64,000 bases of DNA from an uncultured Lachnospiraceae bacterium. GTDB lineage: Bacteria > Bacillota > Clostridia > Lachnospirales > Lachnospiraceae. Where the stretch lies: positions 9,754 to 73,753 of the forward strand of contig URSA01000013.1 of NCBI GenBank assembly GCA_900550475.1, written 5' to 3'. Positions 7,307 to 14,891 of the stretch are shown piece by piece. The notes below the pieces were generated by a model. It saw nothing but the letters and a program-made list of their open reading frames with translations, was not told the origin of the DNA and made no database searches. Positions within the stretch are counted from its first letter, which is position 1. Each line of letters opens with the position of its first letter. Both the position numbers and the translations under genes were made by a program.

Positions 7307-7588
7307 GGGTACAAGAGAGGGAAAAGTGCGATCTGTACCCGATCTGAGCGGGATATTAGACGGGAACCGGGTACAGGAGAAGGAAAATGGCGATCTGTAC
7401 CCGATCTGAGCGGGATATCAGACGGGAACCGGGTACAGGAGAAGGAAAATGGCGATCTGTACCCGATCTGAGCAGGAAATCAGACGGAAACCGGGTACAG
7501 GAGAAGGAAAATGGCGATCTGTACCCGATCTGAGCAGGAAATCAGACGGAAACCGGGTACAGGAGAGGGAAAACGGTCATCTGTACCC
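7307..7588. repeat. Five 62-bp tandem repeats, each with a hairpin
   Basis: GGGTACAG (GGGTACAA in the first copy) occurs at 7307, 7369, 7431, 7493 and 7555, an exact 62-base period. Each is followed 18 bases later by its complement CTGTACCC. The purine-rich loops read close to GAGAAGGAAAATGGCGAT, and linkers read GATCTGAGCGGGATATCAGA or the variant with GCAGGAAATC. The period is not a multiple of three, so this is not a coding repeat. The first and last copies are the most diverged, as in arrays grown by internal duplication. The rest of 7250-7696 shows no gene. Confidence 0.95.
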
Positions 7589-7696
7589 TTACGGGATGGG
7601 GAAGGTGACATAGGATGAAAAGCGGCATGTGTCGAAAATGACAAAACCGCATCTGTCAATCCCATCAATCAATTATGAAAAGTCAAGTATTTCCTG

Positions 7697-7725
7697 TGGA
7701 AATATGTCTTAAAATAGGGTATGAT
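7697..7725 (+). promoter_or_regulatory. Promoter of the GH3 gene
   Basis: TGGAAA at 7697-7702, a 17-base spacer, and TATGAT at 7720-7725, about 40 bases before the start codon. Confidence 0.5.
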
Positions 7726-7764
7726 AGAACTGCAGATTGTGATGTAAGAGAAATGGAGAGTAAC

Positions 7765-9690
7765 ATGGCAGGTACGAAAACAACACAGGAAAAGGTAAAA
7801 AATACACGAATGGAAAACAAGAAAACGCAATCAGAGACAGAGATAAGTCAGACGGAAATAGAAAAGTCCCAAGCAGAAACAGAGACAACCCAAGCAGAGA
7901 AGAAAGCAGCCCCAATGGAGAGTGAGGCAAGCCGGATGGAGGCGGAAAAGTCCCAAACAGAAACAGAGACAACCCGGACAGAGGAAAAATCCGCCCCAAT
8001 GGAGAGCAAAGCAAGCCGGATAGAATCGGAAGAGTCCCAAGCAGAAGCAGATACAACCCAACCGGAGAAGAAAGCTACCCGGACGGGAACAGACATGAAT
8101 CAGACGGAGGAAAAAGAATCTCCGGCAGACGCAGAAGCAGAGCAGTCGGGAGATGAAGCACCTCAGGATAAAGAGAAGGACGCACAGGAAGGCACAGAAA
8201 ACATTCAAACGGAGACGGAAGTAATCGGGACAGAAGCAGGAGAGGCGCAGGAAGAAGCCGAAGAAGCGTCCTCAAGGGCGGAGAAAGCTTCTGCGGGAGC
8301 GGAAGAGATACAGAAAAGAAGGGAAGCAGCACGGACGAGGGCAGAGACCGCGCAGCGGAGAAGCCAGGAGCAGGAGCTTCTGGAGAAGCGGGAGCAGCGT
8401 AAGCGCCGACGCAAGAGAAATCAGATTCTGGCTTATTTGACAACGCTGGTGTTTGTGGTTGCAGTGATCGGCGCGGTTGCATGCGGCATTATTTATGCCG
8501 GACAGAAAGCAAAGGAGCGGGCTGCAAGCAATGCGTCCGTAGCCGAGGACATAGACAATGTGATCGGTCAGGAAGAAACGATCGTGATGCCCGAACCGAC
8601 GGAAACGGAGCCGGTGCAGACGCCGGAACAGCAGTTGGATGAAATTATCAATGCGGCAATTAATGTGATGCCGATCGAGGACAAGGTAGCAGGACTTTTC
8701 ATTGTAACGCCGGAGTCCATAACGGGAGTAAGCAAGGCCGTCAAGGCGGGAGAGGGTACACAGACAGCCTTGAATCAATGGGCTGTGGGCGGAATTGTTT
8801 ATGCGGCACAGAATATCAAATCGCAAGAGCAGCTTGCGGAGATGATTTCCAACACAGTGCTTTACAGCAGATATCCGATTTTTATTGCAGTGGAGGAGGA
8901 AGGCGGCAGCAATAGCTGTGTGTCAGCGGCAGGTCTTGCGGAAAATGCGGCAGGAGCATCCGCGGTAGGGAAAAGCGGCGATCCGGCTGCGGCGTATGCG
9001 GCAGGCAGCAGCATTGCGGCATATCTGACACCGCTTGGGTTTAATCTGGATTTGGCTCCGGTAGCGGATCTGAAGACGGCACAGGATAGTCCGCTGGGAG
9101 ATAGGGCATACGGTGCAGATTCCGCAAGTGTAGCCGGGATGGTTTCTTCCATGGTGCAGGGACTTGAGGAAAACGGTATCAGCGCATGCTTAAAGCATTT
9201 CCCCGGAATCGGCAGCACAGACGAAGACACACACGCGGGGCTTGCCGGAACGGAGCGGACAGCGGAGCAATTCCGTGCGGAAGAGTTTGCAGTATTTCAG
9301 GCAGGTATTGATGCAGGCGCAGATTTTGTTATGGTAAGCCATATTGCGGTGCCGGCACTGGCGGGCGATAACACCCCCTGCAGCATGTCTGAGGCGGTAG
9401 TTACGGGAATTTTGCGTGAGGAGCTTGGATTCAAGGGCGTTATCATTTCCGATGAGATGAACAGCAAAGCCATTTCGGAGTATTATGCCGCAGACGAAGC
9501 CGCAATCAAGGCTTTGAAGGCAGGCTGCGATATGATTTTGATGCCGGAGGATTTTGAAAAGGCATATCAGGGCATACTGGATGCAGTACAGAACGGTACA
9601 ATTTCCGAGGAGCGTATCAACGATTCTTTGCGCAGAATTTATAGAATCAAGTATGCGGGAAGATATATGGAGGATGCCGAACAACCGTAA
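7765..9690 (+). CDS. Membrane-anchored GH3 (NagZ-like) glycosidase with long repetitive N-terminus
   Basis: 641 residues from ATG 7765, which has GGAGAG four bases upstream; starts at 7675 and 7753 have weaker sites. Residues 1-205 are a charged, low-complexity region with three copies of a roughly 26-residue unit (EKSQ-ETETT-EKK-APMES-ASR). Residues about 222-246 are a single membrane helix after RKRRRKRN, placing the enzyme outside. Residues 290-635 are the GH3 domain, with KHFPGIGSTDEDTH (K477, H478) and nucleophile D564 in IISDEMNS. The usual D-Q-EGG-x-V-x-R sugar-binding motif is changed to VEEEGGSNSC. It may act on peptidoglycan amino sugars, but the altered motif makes the substrate uncertain. 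Confidence 0.85.
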   Translation: MAGTKTTQEKVKNTRMENKKTQSETEISQTEIEKSQAETETTQAEKKAAPMESEASRMEAEKSQTETETTRTEEKSAPMESKASRIESEESQAEADTTQPEKKATRTGTDMNQTEEKESPADAEAEQSGDEAPQDKEKDAQEGTENIQTETEVIGTEAGEAQEEAEEASSRAEKASAGAEEIQKRREAARTRAETAQRRSQEQELLEKREQRKRRRKRNQILAYLTTLVFVVAVIGAVACGIIYAGQKAKERAASNASVAEDIDNVIGQEETIVMPEPTETEPVQTPEQQLDEIINAAINVMPIEDKVAGLFIVTPESITGVSKAVKAGEGTQTALNQWAVGGIVYAAQNIKSQEQLAEMISNTVLYSRYPIFIAVEEEGGSNSCVSAAGLAENAAGASAVGKSGDPAAAYAAGSSIAAYLTPLGFNLDLAPVADLKTAQDSPLGDRAYGADSASVAGMVSSMVQGLEENGISACLKHFPGIGSTDEDTHAGLAGTERTAEQFRAEEFAVFQAGIDAGADFVMVSHIAVPALAGDNTPCSMSEAVVTGILREELGFKGVIISDEMNSKAISEYYAADEAAIKALKAGCDMILMPEDFEKAYQGILDAVQNGTISEERINDSLRRIYRIKYAGRYMEDAEQP

Positions 9691-9716
9691 CGGCAGGAAA
9701 ACGGGCTTACGGTTGT
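9681..9716 (+). terminator. Hairpin at the GH3 stop codon
   Basis: ACAACCGTAA at 9681-9690, which includes the TAA stop, pairs perfectly with TTACGGTTGT at 9707-9716. The following T-run is short (TTTG), so termination may be weak. Confidence 0.6.
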
Positions 9717-9799
9717 TTGAAATCCCCTGTGACTGACTGCCCATAACGGGGCGATGCAAAACTCCGCCAAGAGTGCGGTGCAAAAAGTAAAAAAGCCCG

Positions 9800-9828
9800 T
9801 TGACAAAAATACTTTCTTATTGTATATT
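9800..9828 (+). promoter_or_regulatory. tRNA-Gly promoter
   Basis: Consensus TTGACA at 9800-9805, a 17-base spacer, and TATATT at 9823-9828. Confidence 0.8.
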
Positions 9829-9858
9829 ATTACTTGTCCGTGAAATGCGGGCTTGTAT

Positions 9859-9930
<72 letters not shown>

Positions 9931-9943
9931 TTTTATAATGTGT

Positions 9944-9978
9944 GCGGAAACCTTGATTTTATCAGGTTTCCGCTTTTT
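9944..9978 (+). terminator. tRNA-Gly terminator
   Basis: GCGGAAACCTTGAT pairs with ATCAGGTTTCCGC and is followed by TTTTTC. Confidence 0.9.
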
Positions 9979-10100
9979 CTATTTTAGCGGAAAGCGGTAG
10001 ACAAAAATAGACAGATTACGGTCGCTGCGGACAGGTAACCGACTGCCGGCTATCTTACAGCTTAATAAGTTTGCATGCTGCAATCAGACAGTGGATATGA

Positions 10101-10389
10101 AATTGTATCCAGATAGAGGCAACAGATACAAAATTGTATCCAGACAGGAAAAATGGTTGTTTTAGATCCCAATTATGCGGAAAAAGGAACTTATAGCACG
10201 TGTTATTTTGCGAAATTGTATCCTGACAAGAAAAAGTGTGCTGCCAGATCCCAAAGATTGGGAAAAATTAGGATCCGGAAACGCAAAAAAATTGTACCGG
10301 ATACAATCCTCCCGAAAAGAGAGGCTTAAGCAGGAATTTTATAGGAAAAATGGGATCTGAAAATCGATTTGTTCTTACCCAGATACAAT
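10101..10389. repeat. Dispersed ATTGTATCC direct and inverted repeats
   Basis: ATTGTATCC occurs at 10102, 10133 and 10215. Its complement GGATACAAT is at 10299, with a near match, GATACAAT, at 10382. Copies share flanks such as CAGACAGGAAAAA and CCTGACAAGAAAAA, and GATCCC follows some. The layout recalls the 62-bp array 3 kb upstream but is degenerate and not periodic. No gene is visible between the tRNA-Gly terminator and the beta-CASP promoter. Confidence 0.6.
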
Positions 10390-10396
10390 CACGATC

Positions 10397-10513
10397 GGTG
10401 GAGCAATAGGCAAAACTACGGGTGAAATCTCCGGTGAAGCAATAGGCAGAACTTATAGAGAAACATCCGGTGGTACATTGGGTAAAACTTTGGGTAAAAC
10501 TTTGGCAAGAAAG
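10397..10513 (+). other. Gly/Thr-rich repeat frame, probable relic
   Basis: A frame open from 10361 and in phase with the downstream beta-CASP gene encodes a repetitive peptide containing GGAIGKTTGEISGEAIGR and GGTLGKTLGKTLARK. The G-x-x-x-G period of about four residues resembles the GKA/GE repeats found in various Lachnospiraceae proteins. There is no ATG upstream, and the promoter at 10518-10546 lies after it. It is most likely a leftover of another gene, not a real N-terminus. Confidence 0.35.
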
Positions 10514-10517
10514 GTGC

Positions 10518-10546
10518 TTGCCATGGGGGGCATAAAAATATACAAT
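10518..10546 (+). promoter_or_regulatory. Promoter of the beta-CASP gene
   Basis: TTGCCA at 10518-10523, a 17-base spacer, and TACAAT at 10541-10546, 34 bases before the ATG. Confidence 0.6.
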
Positions 10547-10579
10547 AGAGATAACGAAAACAGTAAAGGGGTTGTGCAA

Positions 10580-12178
10580 ATGAAACTGACATTTATCGGA
10601 GCGGATCACGAAGTGACCGGAAGCTGCCACTGCCTTGAGGTGGGGGGCAAGTACATTCTGGTGGACTACGGTATGGAGCAGGGGGTCAATGTTTTCGAGA
10701 ACGCCAAGCTGCCGGTGGAGGAGGCGATGGTCGATTATGTGTTGCTGACGCATGCGCATGTGGATCATTCCGGCATGCTGCCGCTTCTGTATGCGAGAGG
10801 GTTCAGAGGGCAGGTGTTCACCACGGAGGCGTCGGCGGATCTGTGCGATATCATGCTTCGCGACTGTGCACATATTCAGGCGATGGAGGCGGAGTGGAAG
10901 AACCGCAAGGCAAAGCGAAGCGCCAGCGCGGTGAAGATTGAGCCGGAGTATACGATGGAGGATGCGGAGGGACTGATCAGGAGGATCGTTCCCTGCCATT
11001 ATAATGAGATCATTGAAGTGTGTGAGGGCGTGAAGATCCGGTTCACAGACATCGGGCATCTTCTGGGCTCCGCAAGTATAGAGGTGTGGACGACGGAGGG
11101 AGACTGCTCCAAGAAGATCGTGTTTTCGGGAGATATCGGAAACAAGAGCCAGCCGCTCCTTAAGGATCCCAGCTACACGAAGGAAGCGGATTATGTGGTG
11201 ATGGAGAGCACCTACGGCGACAGGCTCCACGGCGAAGAGCGCCCCGACTATGTGGGTGAGCTGGCAAAACTGATCCAAAAGACGCTCGACCGGGGCGGCA
11301 ATCTGGTGATTCCTTCCTTTGCGGTGGGCAGGACGCAGGAGATCCTGTACTTTATCAGGAAGATCAAAACGGACAATATGGTCACGGGACATGATAATTT
11401 CCCCGTGTATGTGGACAGTCCCATGGCGGTGAGGGCAACCTCCATTTTTCAGGACAATAAGTTGGAGTGCTTCGATGAGGAGGCAATCGAGCTGGTGAAT
11501 AAGGGAATCAATCCCATTTCGTTTCCGGGACTTAAGCTTTCCATTACCAGTGATGAATCAAAAGCGATCAACTTTGAGGAGACGCCCAAGGTAATCATTT
11601 CCGCCTCCGGCATGTGTGAGGCGGGAAGAATCCGGCATCACCTGAAGCACAATCTTTGGCGTCCGGAGTGTACCGTCCTGTTTGTGGGATATCAGGCAGT
11701 CGGAACGCTGGGACGCGCCATTGTGGAGGGTGCGAAGGAAGTGAAGCTGTTCGGAGAGCCCATTGAGGTGCGGGCGGATATCTGCAAGCTGGCAGGACTC
11801 AGCGGACATGCGGACAAGAACGGGCTGATCGAGTGGATCACCGCGTTTGAGGAGAAACCGAGAAAGGTATTTGTCGTACACGGGGAGGACAGTGTGTGTA
11901 CTTCGTTTGCGGAATGCCTGATGGTGGAGCACGGCATCAAGGCCTATGCGCCGTACAGCGGCACGGTATTCAACCTTGCCAGCGGAAAGCTGGAGTATGA
12001 GGCAGAGCCCATTGCACTGAAGAAGAGGGAGAAGGCGGCGACAGGCGTTTATGCGAGACTGCTTGCCGCAGGTCAGCGTCTGCTCGCAATTATCAAGAAG
12101 AACGAAGGAACCAACAACAAGGATCTTGCAAAATTTGCGGATCAGGTTACTTCCCTGTGCGACAAATGGGATATATAG
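10580..12178 (+). CDS. Beta-CASP metallo-beta-lactamase-fold nuclease
   Basis: 532 residues starting MKLTFIGADHEVTGS with ribosome site AAAGGGG. The metallo-beta-lactamase metal ligands are in HAHVDHSG, and further motifs are GDIGN, ESTYGDR, ASGMCEAGRIRHHLKH, GLSGHAD and VHGE, which together define the beta-CASP RNA-nuclease group (COG1236 type). The last 60 residues are an extension without recognised domain. Members process or degrade RNA in the cytoplasm; the specific target is not predictable. An in-frame extension to 10361 exists but lies upstream of the promoter. thyA follows 70 bases later on the same strand. Confidence 0.88.
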   Translation: MKLTFIGADHEVTGSCHCLEVGGKYILVDYGMEQGVNVFENAKLPVEEAMVDYVLLTHAHVDHSGMLPLLYARGFRGQVFTTEASADLCDIMLRDCAHIQAMEAEWKNRKAKRSASAVKIEPEYTMEDAEGLIRRIVPCHYNEIIEVCEGVKIRFTDIGHLLGSASIEVWTTEGDCSKKIVFSGDIGNKSQPLLKDPSYTKEADYVVMESTYGDRLHGEERPDYVGELAKLIQKTLDRGGNLVIPSFAVGRTQEILYFIRKIKTDNMVTGHDNFPVYVDSPMAVRATSIFQDNKLECFDEEAIELVNKGINPISFPGLKLSITSDESKAINFEETPKVIISASGMCEAGRIRHHLKHNLWRPECTVLFVGYQAVGTLGRAIVEGAKEVKLFGEPIEVRADICKLAGLSGHADKNGLIEWITAFEEKPRKVFVVHGEDSVCTSFAECLMVEHGIKAYAPYSGTVFNLASGKLEYEAEPIALKKREKAATGVYARLLAAGQRLLAIIKKNEGTNNKDLAKFADQVTSLCDKWDI

Positions 12179-12248
12179 ATGTAAGATGCTCAGAGGTGAG
12201 GGGCTGAACCGGGACGGAAAAATGAGGAAAGACGAGGAATGAGACAGG

Positions 12249-13097
12249 ATGAGTCAGGCTGACAACATTTTTATCAATATGTGCAGGGATATTCTGGACA
12301 ACGGAACCAGTACGGAGGGAGAGAAGGTGCGCCCCCATTGGGAGGACGGAACGCCCGCGTACACCATAAAGAAATTCGGTGTGGTGAACCGGTATGATCT
12401 CTCCAAGGAATTTCCGATTCTGACATTGCGCAGAACCGCATTGAAGAGTGCGACGGACGAGATCCTGTGGATCTGGCAGCAGAAATCCAACAATATTCAC
12501 GACCTGCACAGCCATATCTGGGATGAGTGGGCGGATCCGGACGGCTCCATCGGAAAGGCCTACGGTTATCAGCTTGGCGTGAAGCATCAGTACAAAGAGG
12601 GAATGATGGATCAGGTCGACAGGGTGATCTACGACCTGAAAAACAATCCTTTCTCAAGAAGAATTATGACAAACATTTATGTGCATCAGGATCTGCATGA
12701 AATGAACCTCTACCCCTGCGCGTACAGCATGACCTTCAATGTGACGCAGAAGCCGGGGGATGAAAAGCTGATCCTGAATGCGGTTCTGAACCAGCGCTCC
12801 AATGATGTTCTGGCTGCCAACAACTGGAATGTGGTGCAGTATGCGGTGCTGATGCACATGCTGGCGCAGTCCTGCGATATGCAGGTGGGCGAGCTGGTGC
12901 ATGTGATTGCGGACGCCCACATCTACGACAGGCATGTTCCGATCATCCGGGAGCTGATCACCCGCGAGCCCAAGCCGGCGCCGATGTTCCGGATCAATCC
13001 CGACATTCACGATTTCTATCAGTTTACAAGGAATGATGTGAAGGTGGAGGGCTATGAGTTCGGCCCGCAGATTGAGAATATTCCCATAGCAATTTAA
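12249..13097 (+). CDS. thyA: Thymidylate synthase
   Basis: 282 residues. It methylates dUMP to dTMP using methylene-tetrahydrofolate, which becomes dihydrofolate. The catalytic cysteine is C157 in LYPCAYSMTF; the residue after Cys-x is not the His of the E. coli enzyme, but the Bacillus ThyA has a similar variant. NQRSNDVLAANNWNVVQY provides the dUMP-binding asparagine and serine, and YDRHV the late motif. The ribosome site is GAGACAGG before ATG. folA lies 76 bases downstream and recycles the dihydrofolate produced, so the two are a functional pair. Confidence 0.96.
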   Translation: MSQADNIFINMCRDILDNGTSTEGEKVRPHWEDGTPAYTIKKFGVVNRYDLSKEFPILTLRRTALKSATDEILWIWQQKSNNIHDLHSHIWDEWADPDGSIGKAYGYQLGVKHQYKEGMMDQVDRVIYDLKNNPFSRRIMTNIYVHQDLHEMNLYPCAYSMTFNVTQKPGDEKLILNAVLNQRSNDVLAANNWNVVQYAVLMHMLAQSCDMQVGELVHVIADAHIYDRHVPIIRELITREPKPAPMFRINPDIHDFYQFTRNDVKVEGYEFGPQIENIPIAI

Positions 13098-13108
13098 GGA
13101 GCGCTGAT

Positions 13109-13173
13109 GGCGGGCACAAATCCGATATTTGTGTCGCCTCTTCGCGGCAAATTGCGAAGAAATGAGGATCAGG
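13109..13173 (+). promoter_or_regulatory. Hairpin leader element before folA
   Basis: Two hairpins are visible: GGCGGGCACAAAT with ATATTTGTGTCGCC (13109-13138), and TTCGC-GGCAAATT-GCGAA (13141-13158). The segment TGCGAAGAAATGAGGATCA just before the start is nearly the same as the one before prfA. It carries the ribosome site GAGGATCAGG. Confidence 0.55.
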
Positions 13174-13671
13174 ATGAACATTTATGTGACGGTGGATGAA
13201 AATTGGGCGATTGGAAAAGAGGACGCGCAGCTTGCACAGATTCCCGGAAACCAGCGGTATTTTCAGGGGCTGACGGGCGGAAAGACGGTGGTGGTAGGCA
13301 GAAAAACGTTGCAGGCAATGCCGCAGGGGCAGCCCTTGTACGGCAGGGAGTATATGGTGCTTTCCCAGAATCCGGCGTACCGGGTCAAGGGAGCGGATGT
13401 GTTTGCAGATGCGGATGCCCTGCTCTTGGCGGCAAAGGAGGCGGAAGCGGCAGGCAGGGAGGTCTTTGTCTGCGGCGGCGAGAGCGTATACAGGCAGTTC
13501 CTTCCGTACTGCGACGCGGCGTATGTGACGTTCATTGAAAAATCCTATGATGCAGACCGGCATTTTCCCAATCTGGATCGGGATGAGGAGTGGGAGCTTT
13601 CCGAGGAAAGCGAGGAACAGACCTGCTTTGACATCACATATTATTTCAGAAAATACACCCGCAGAAAATAA
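13174..13671 (+). CDS. folA: Dihydrofolate reductase
   Basis: 165 residues, the normal length. It reduces dihydrofolate to tetrahydrofolate with NADPH. Visible motifs are the N-terminal NIYVTVDENWAIGKE, the NADPH-binding GGKTVVVGRKTL and VFVCGGESVY, and the C-terminal strand DITYYFRKY. The loop usually reading W-x-x-P-x-D is diverged (AQIPGNQRYF), so inhibitor binding may differ. The ATG at 13174 was chosen over 13129 because the latter runs through the hairpin leader and lacks homology. Confidence 0.92.
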   Translation: MNIYVTVDENWAIGKEDAQLAQIPGNQRYFQGLTGGKTVVVGRKTLQAMPQGQPLYGREYMVLSQNPAYRVKGADVFADADALLLAAKEAEAAGREVFVCGGESVYRQFLPYCDAAYVTFIEKSYDADRHFPNLDRDEEWELSEESEEQTCFDITYYFRKYTRRK

Positions 13672-13770
13672 ACTTTTCCACTATAAAGCATTAACATGTA
13701 AAAGTGTTGACTTTTAGGGGGAAAAGTATAATAATGGAGAAAAAATAACCATAGAAGGGAAGTAGTAGGC

Positions 13771-14796
13771 ATGGAAAAGAAAAACATTGATTGGGCGAAT
13801 CTGGGATTTGGCTATGTGCAGACCGACAAGAGATACGTTTCCAACTTCAAAAACGGAGCATGGGACGCAGGCGCGCTGGTCGATGATGCCAATATCGTGA
13901 TGAATGAATGCGCAGGCGTTTTGCAGTACGCGCAGACGGTATTTGAGGGCTTGAAGGCGTATACCACGGAGGATGGTCATATTGTGACGTTCCGCCCGGA
14001 TCTGAATGCAGCCAGAATGGAGAGCTCTGCGGCAAGACTGGAAATGCCGGTATTCCCTCAGGATAAATTTGTGGATGCGGTAACGCAGGTGGTGAAGGCG
14101 AATGATGCCTATGTGCCGCCTTACGGCTCCGGCGCTACACTCTACATCAGACCGTACATGTTCGGCATCAACCCCGTGATCGGCGTGAAGCCCGCAGACG
14201 AGTACCAGTTCAGGGTATTCTGTACGCCTGTCGGGCCGTACTTCAAGGGCGGCGTGAAGCCCCTTACCATCAAGATCAGTGACTTTGACCGTGCGGCACC
14301 GCGCGGCACCGGAAATATCAAGGCGGGACTGAATTATGCCATGAGCCTGCACGCCATTGTGACAGCGCACAAAGAGGGCTATGATGAAAATATGTATCTG
14401 GATCCCGGAACCCGTACCAAGGTCGAGGAGACCGGCGGTGCAAACTTCCTGTTTGTAACCAAGGACGGCACGGTGGTAACACCCAAGTCGGACAGCATTC
14501 TGCCTTCCATTACCAGACGCTCTCTGGTTTATGTGGCAAAGGAATATCTTGGCCTCAAGGTGGAGGAGAGAGAGATCTTCAAGGACGAGCTGGACGATAT
14601 GGCGGAGTGTGGTCTCTGCGGTACGGCAGCAGTGATTTCTCCCGTAGGAAAGATCGTTGACCACGGCAGGGAGATCTGCCTTCCCACCGGCATGACGGAG
14701 ATGGGCCCTGTGACCAAGAAGCTCTATGAGACGCTGACCGGTATTCAGATGGGTCGTCTGGAGGCTCCAAAGGGCTGGATTCATGTGATCGAGTAA
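13771..14796 (+). CDS. ilvE: Branched-chain amino acid aminotransferase
   Basis: 341 residues, class IV PLP aminotransferase. It catalyses the last step of valine, leucine and isoleucine synthesis and the first of their breakdown. Motifs include EGLKAY near residue 55, RPYMFG, GTGNIKAGLNYA around the PLP lysine, YLDPGTRTKVEETGGAN and the C-terminal CGTAAVISPVG. Ribosome site AGAAGGGAAG. Possible promoter elements at 13708-13736 (TTGACT and TATAAT or AATAAT) do not have ideal spacing. A terminator follows, so it is probably a single-gene unit. Confidence 0.95.
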   Translation: MEKKNIDWANLGFGYVQTDKRYVSNFKNGAWDAGALVDDANIVMNECAGVLQYAQTVFEGLKAYTTEDGHIVTFRPDLNAARMESSAARLEMPVFPQDKFVDAVTQVVKANDAYVPPYGSGATLYIRPYMFGINPVIGVKPADEYQFRVFCTPVGPYFKGGVKPLTIKISDFDRAAPRGTGNIKAGLNYAMSLHAIVTAHKEGYDENMYLDPGTRTKVEETGGANFLFVTKDGTVVTPKSDSILPSITRRSLVYVAKEYLGLKVEEREIFKDELDDMAECGLCGTAAVISPVGKIVDHGREICLPTGMTEMGPVTKKLYETLTGIQMGRLEAPKGWIHVIE

Positions 14797-14818
14797 TACA
14801 GTTTTCCAAATGGAAAGT

Positions 14819-14856
14819 TGCCCTGTAAACTGCAGGAGGTTTACAGGGCATATTTT
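14819..14856 (+). terminator. ilvE terminator
   Basis: TGCCCTGTAAAC at 14819-14830 pairs exactly with GTTTACAGGGCA at 14839-14850 and is followed by TATTTT. Confidence 0.85.
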
Positions 14857-14891
14857 ATATCATAGGGTTCCATACACAGAAGGGAGTGGGC

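Noticed and set aside
7282..7347. 21-codon frame after AAGGAGG at the edge of the hairpin array
   Set aside because: The ribosome site is only three bases from ATG and the frame runs into the non-coding repeat; no support for a peptide.
7307..7588. CRISPR array
   Set aside because: Units are contiguous 62-bp repeats without distinct spacers and no cas genes are present.
10268..11392. 374-residue minus-strand frame across the beta-CASP gene start
   Set aside because: No recognised motif or ribosome site; the plus-strand gene has full metal-binding motifs.
13708..13736. Consensus promoter for ilvE
   Set aside because: TTGACT and TATAAT are present but only 14 bases apart; the 17-base alternative has only AATAAT, so no firm call was made.
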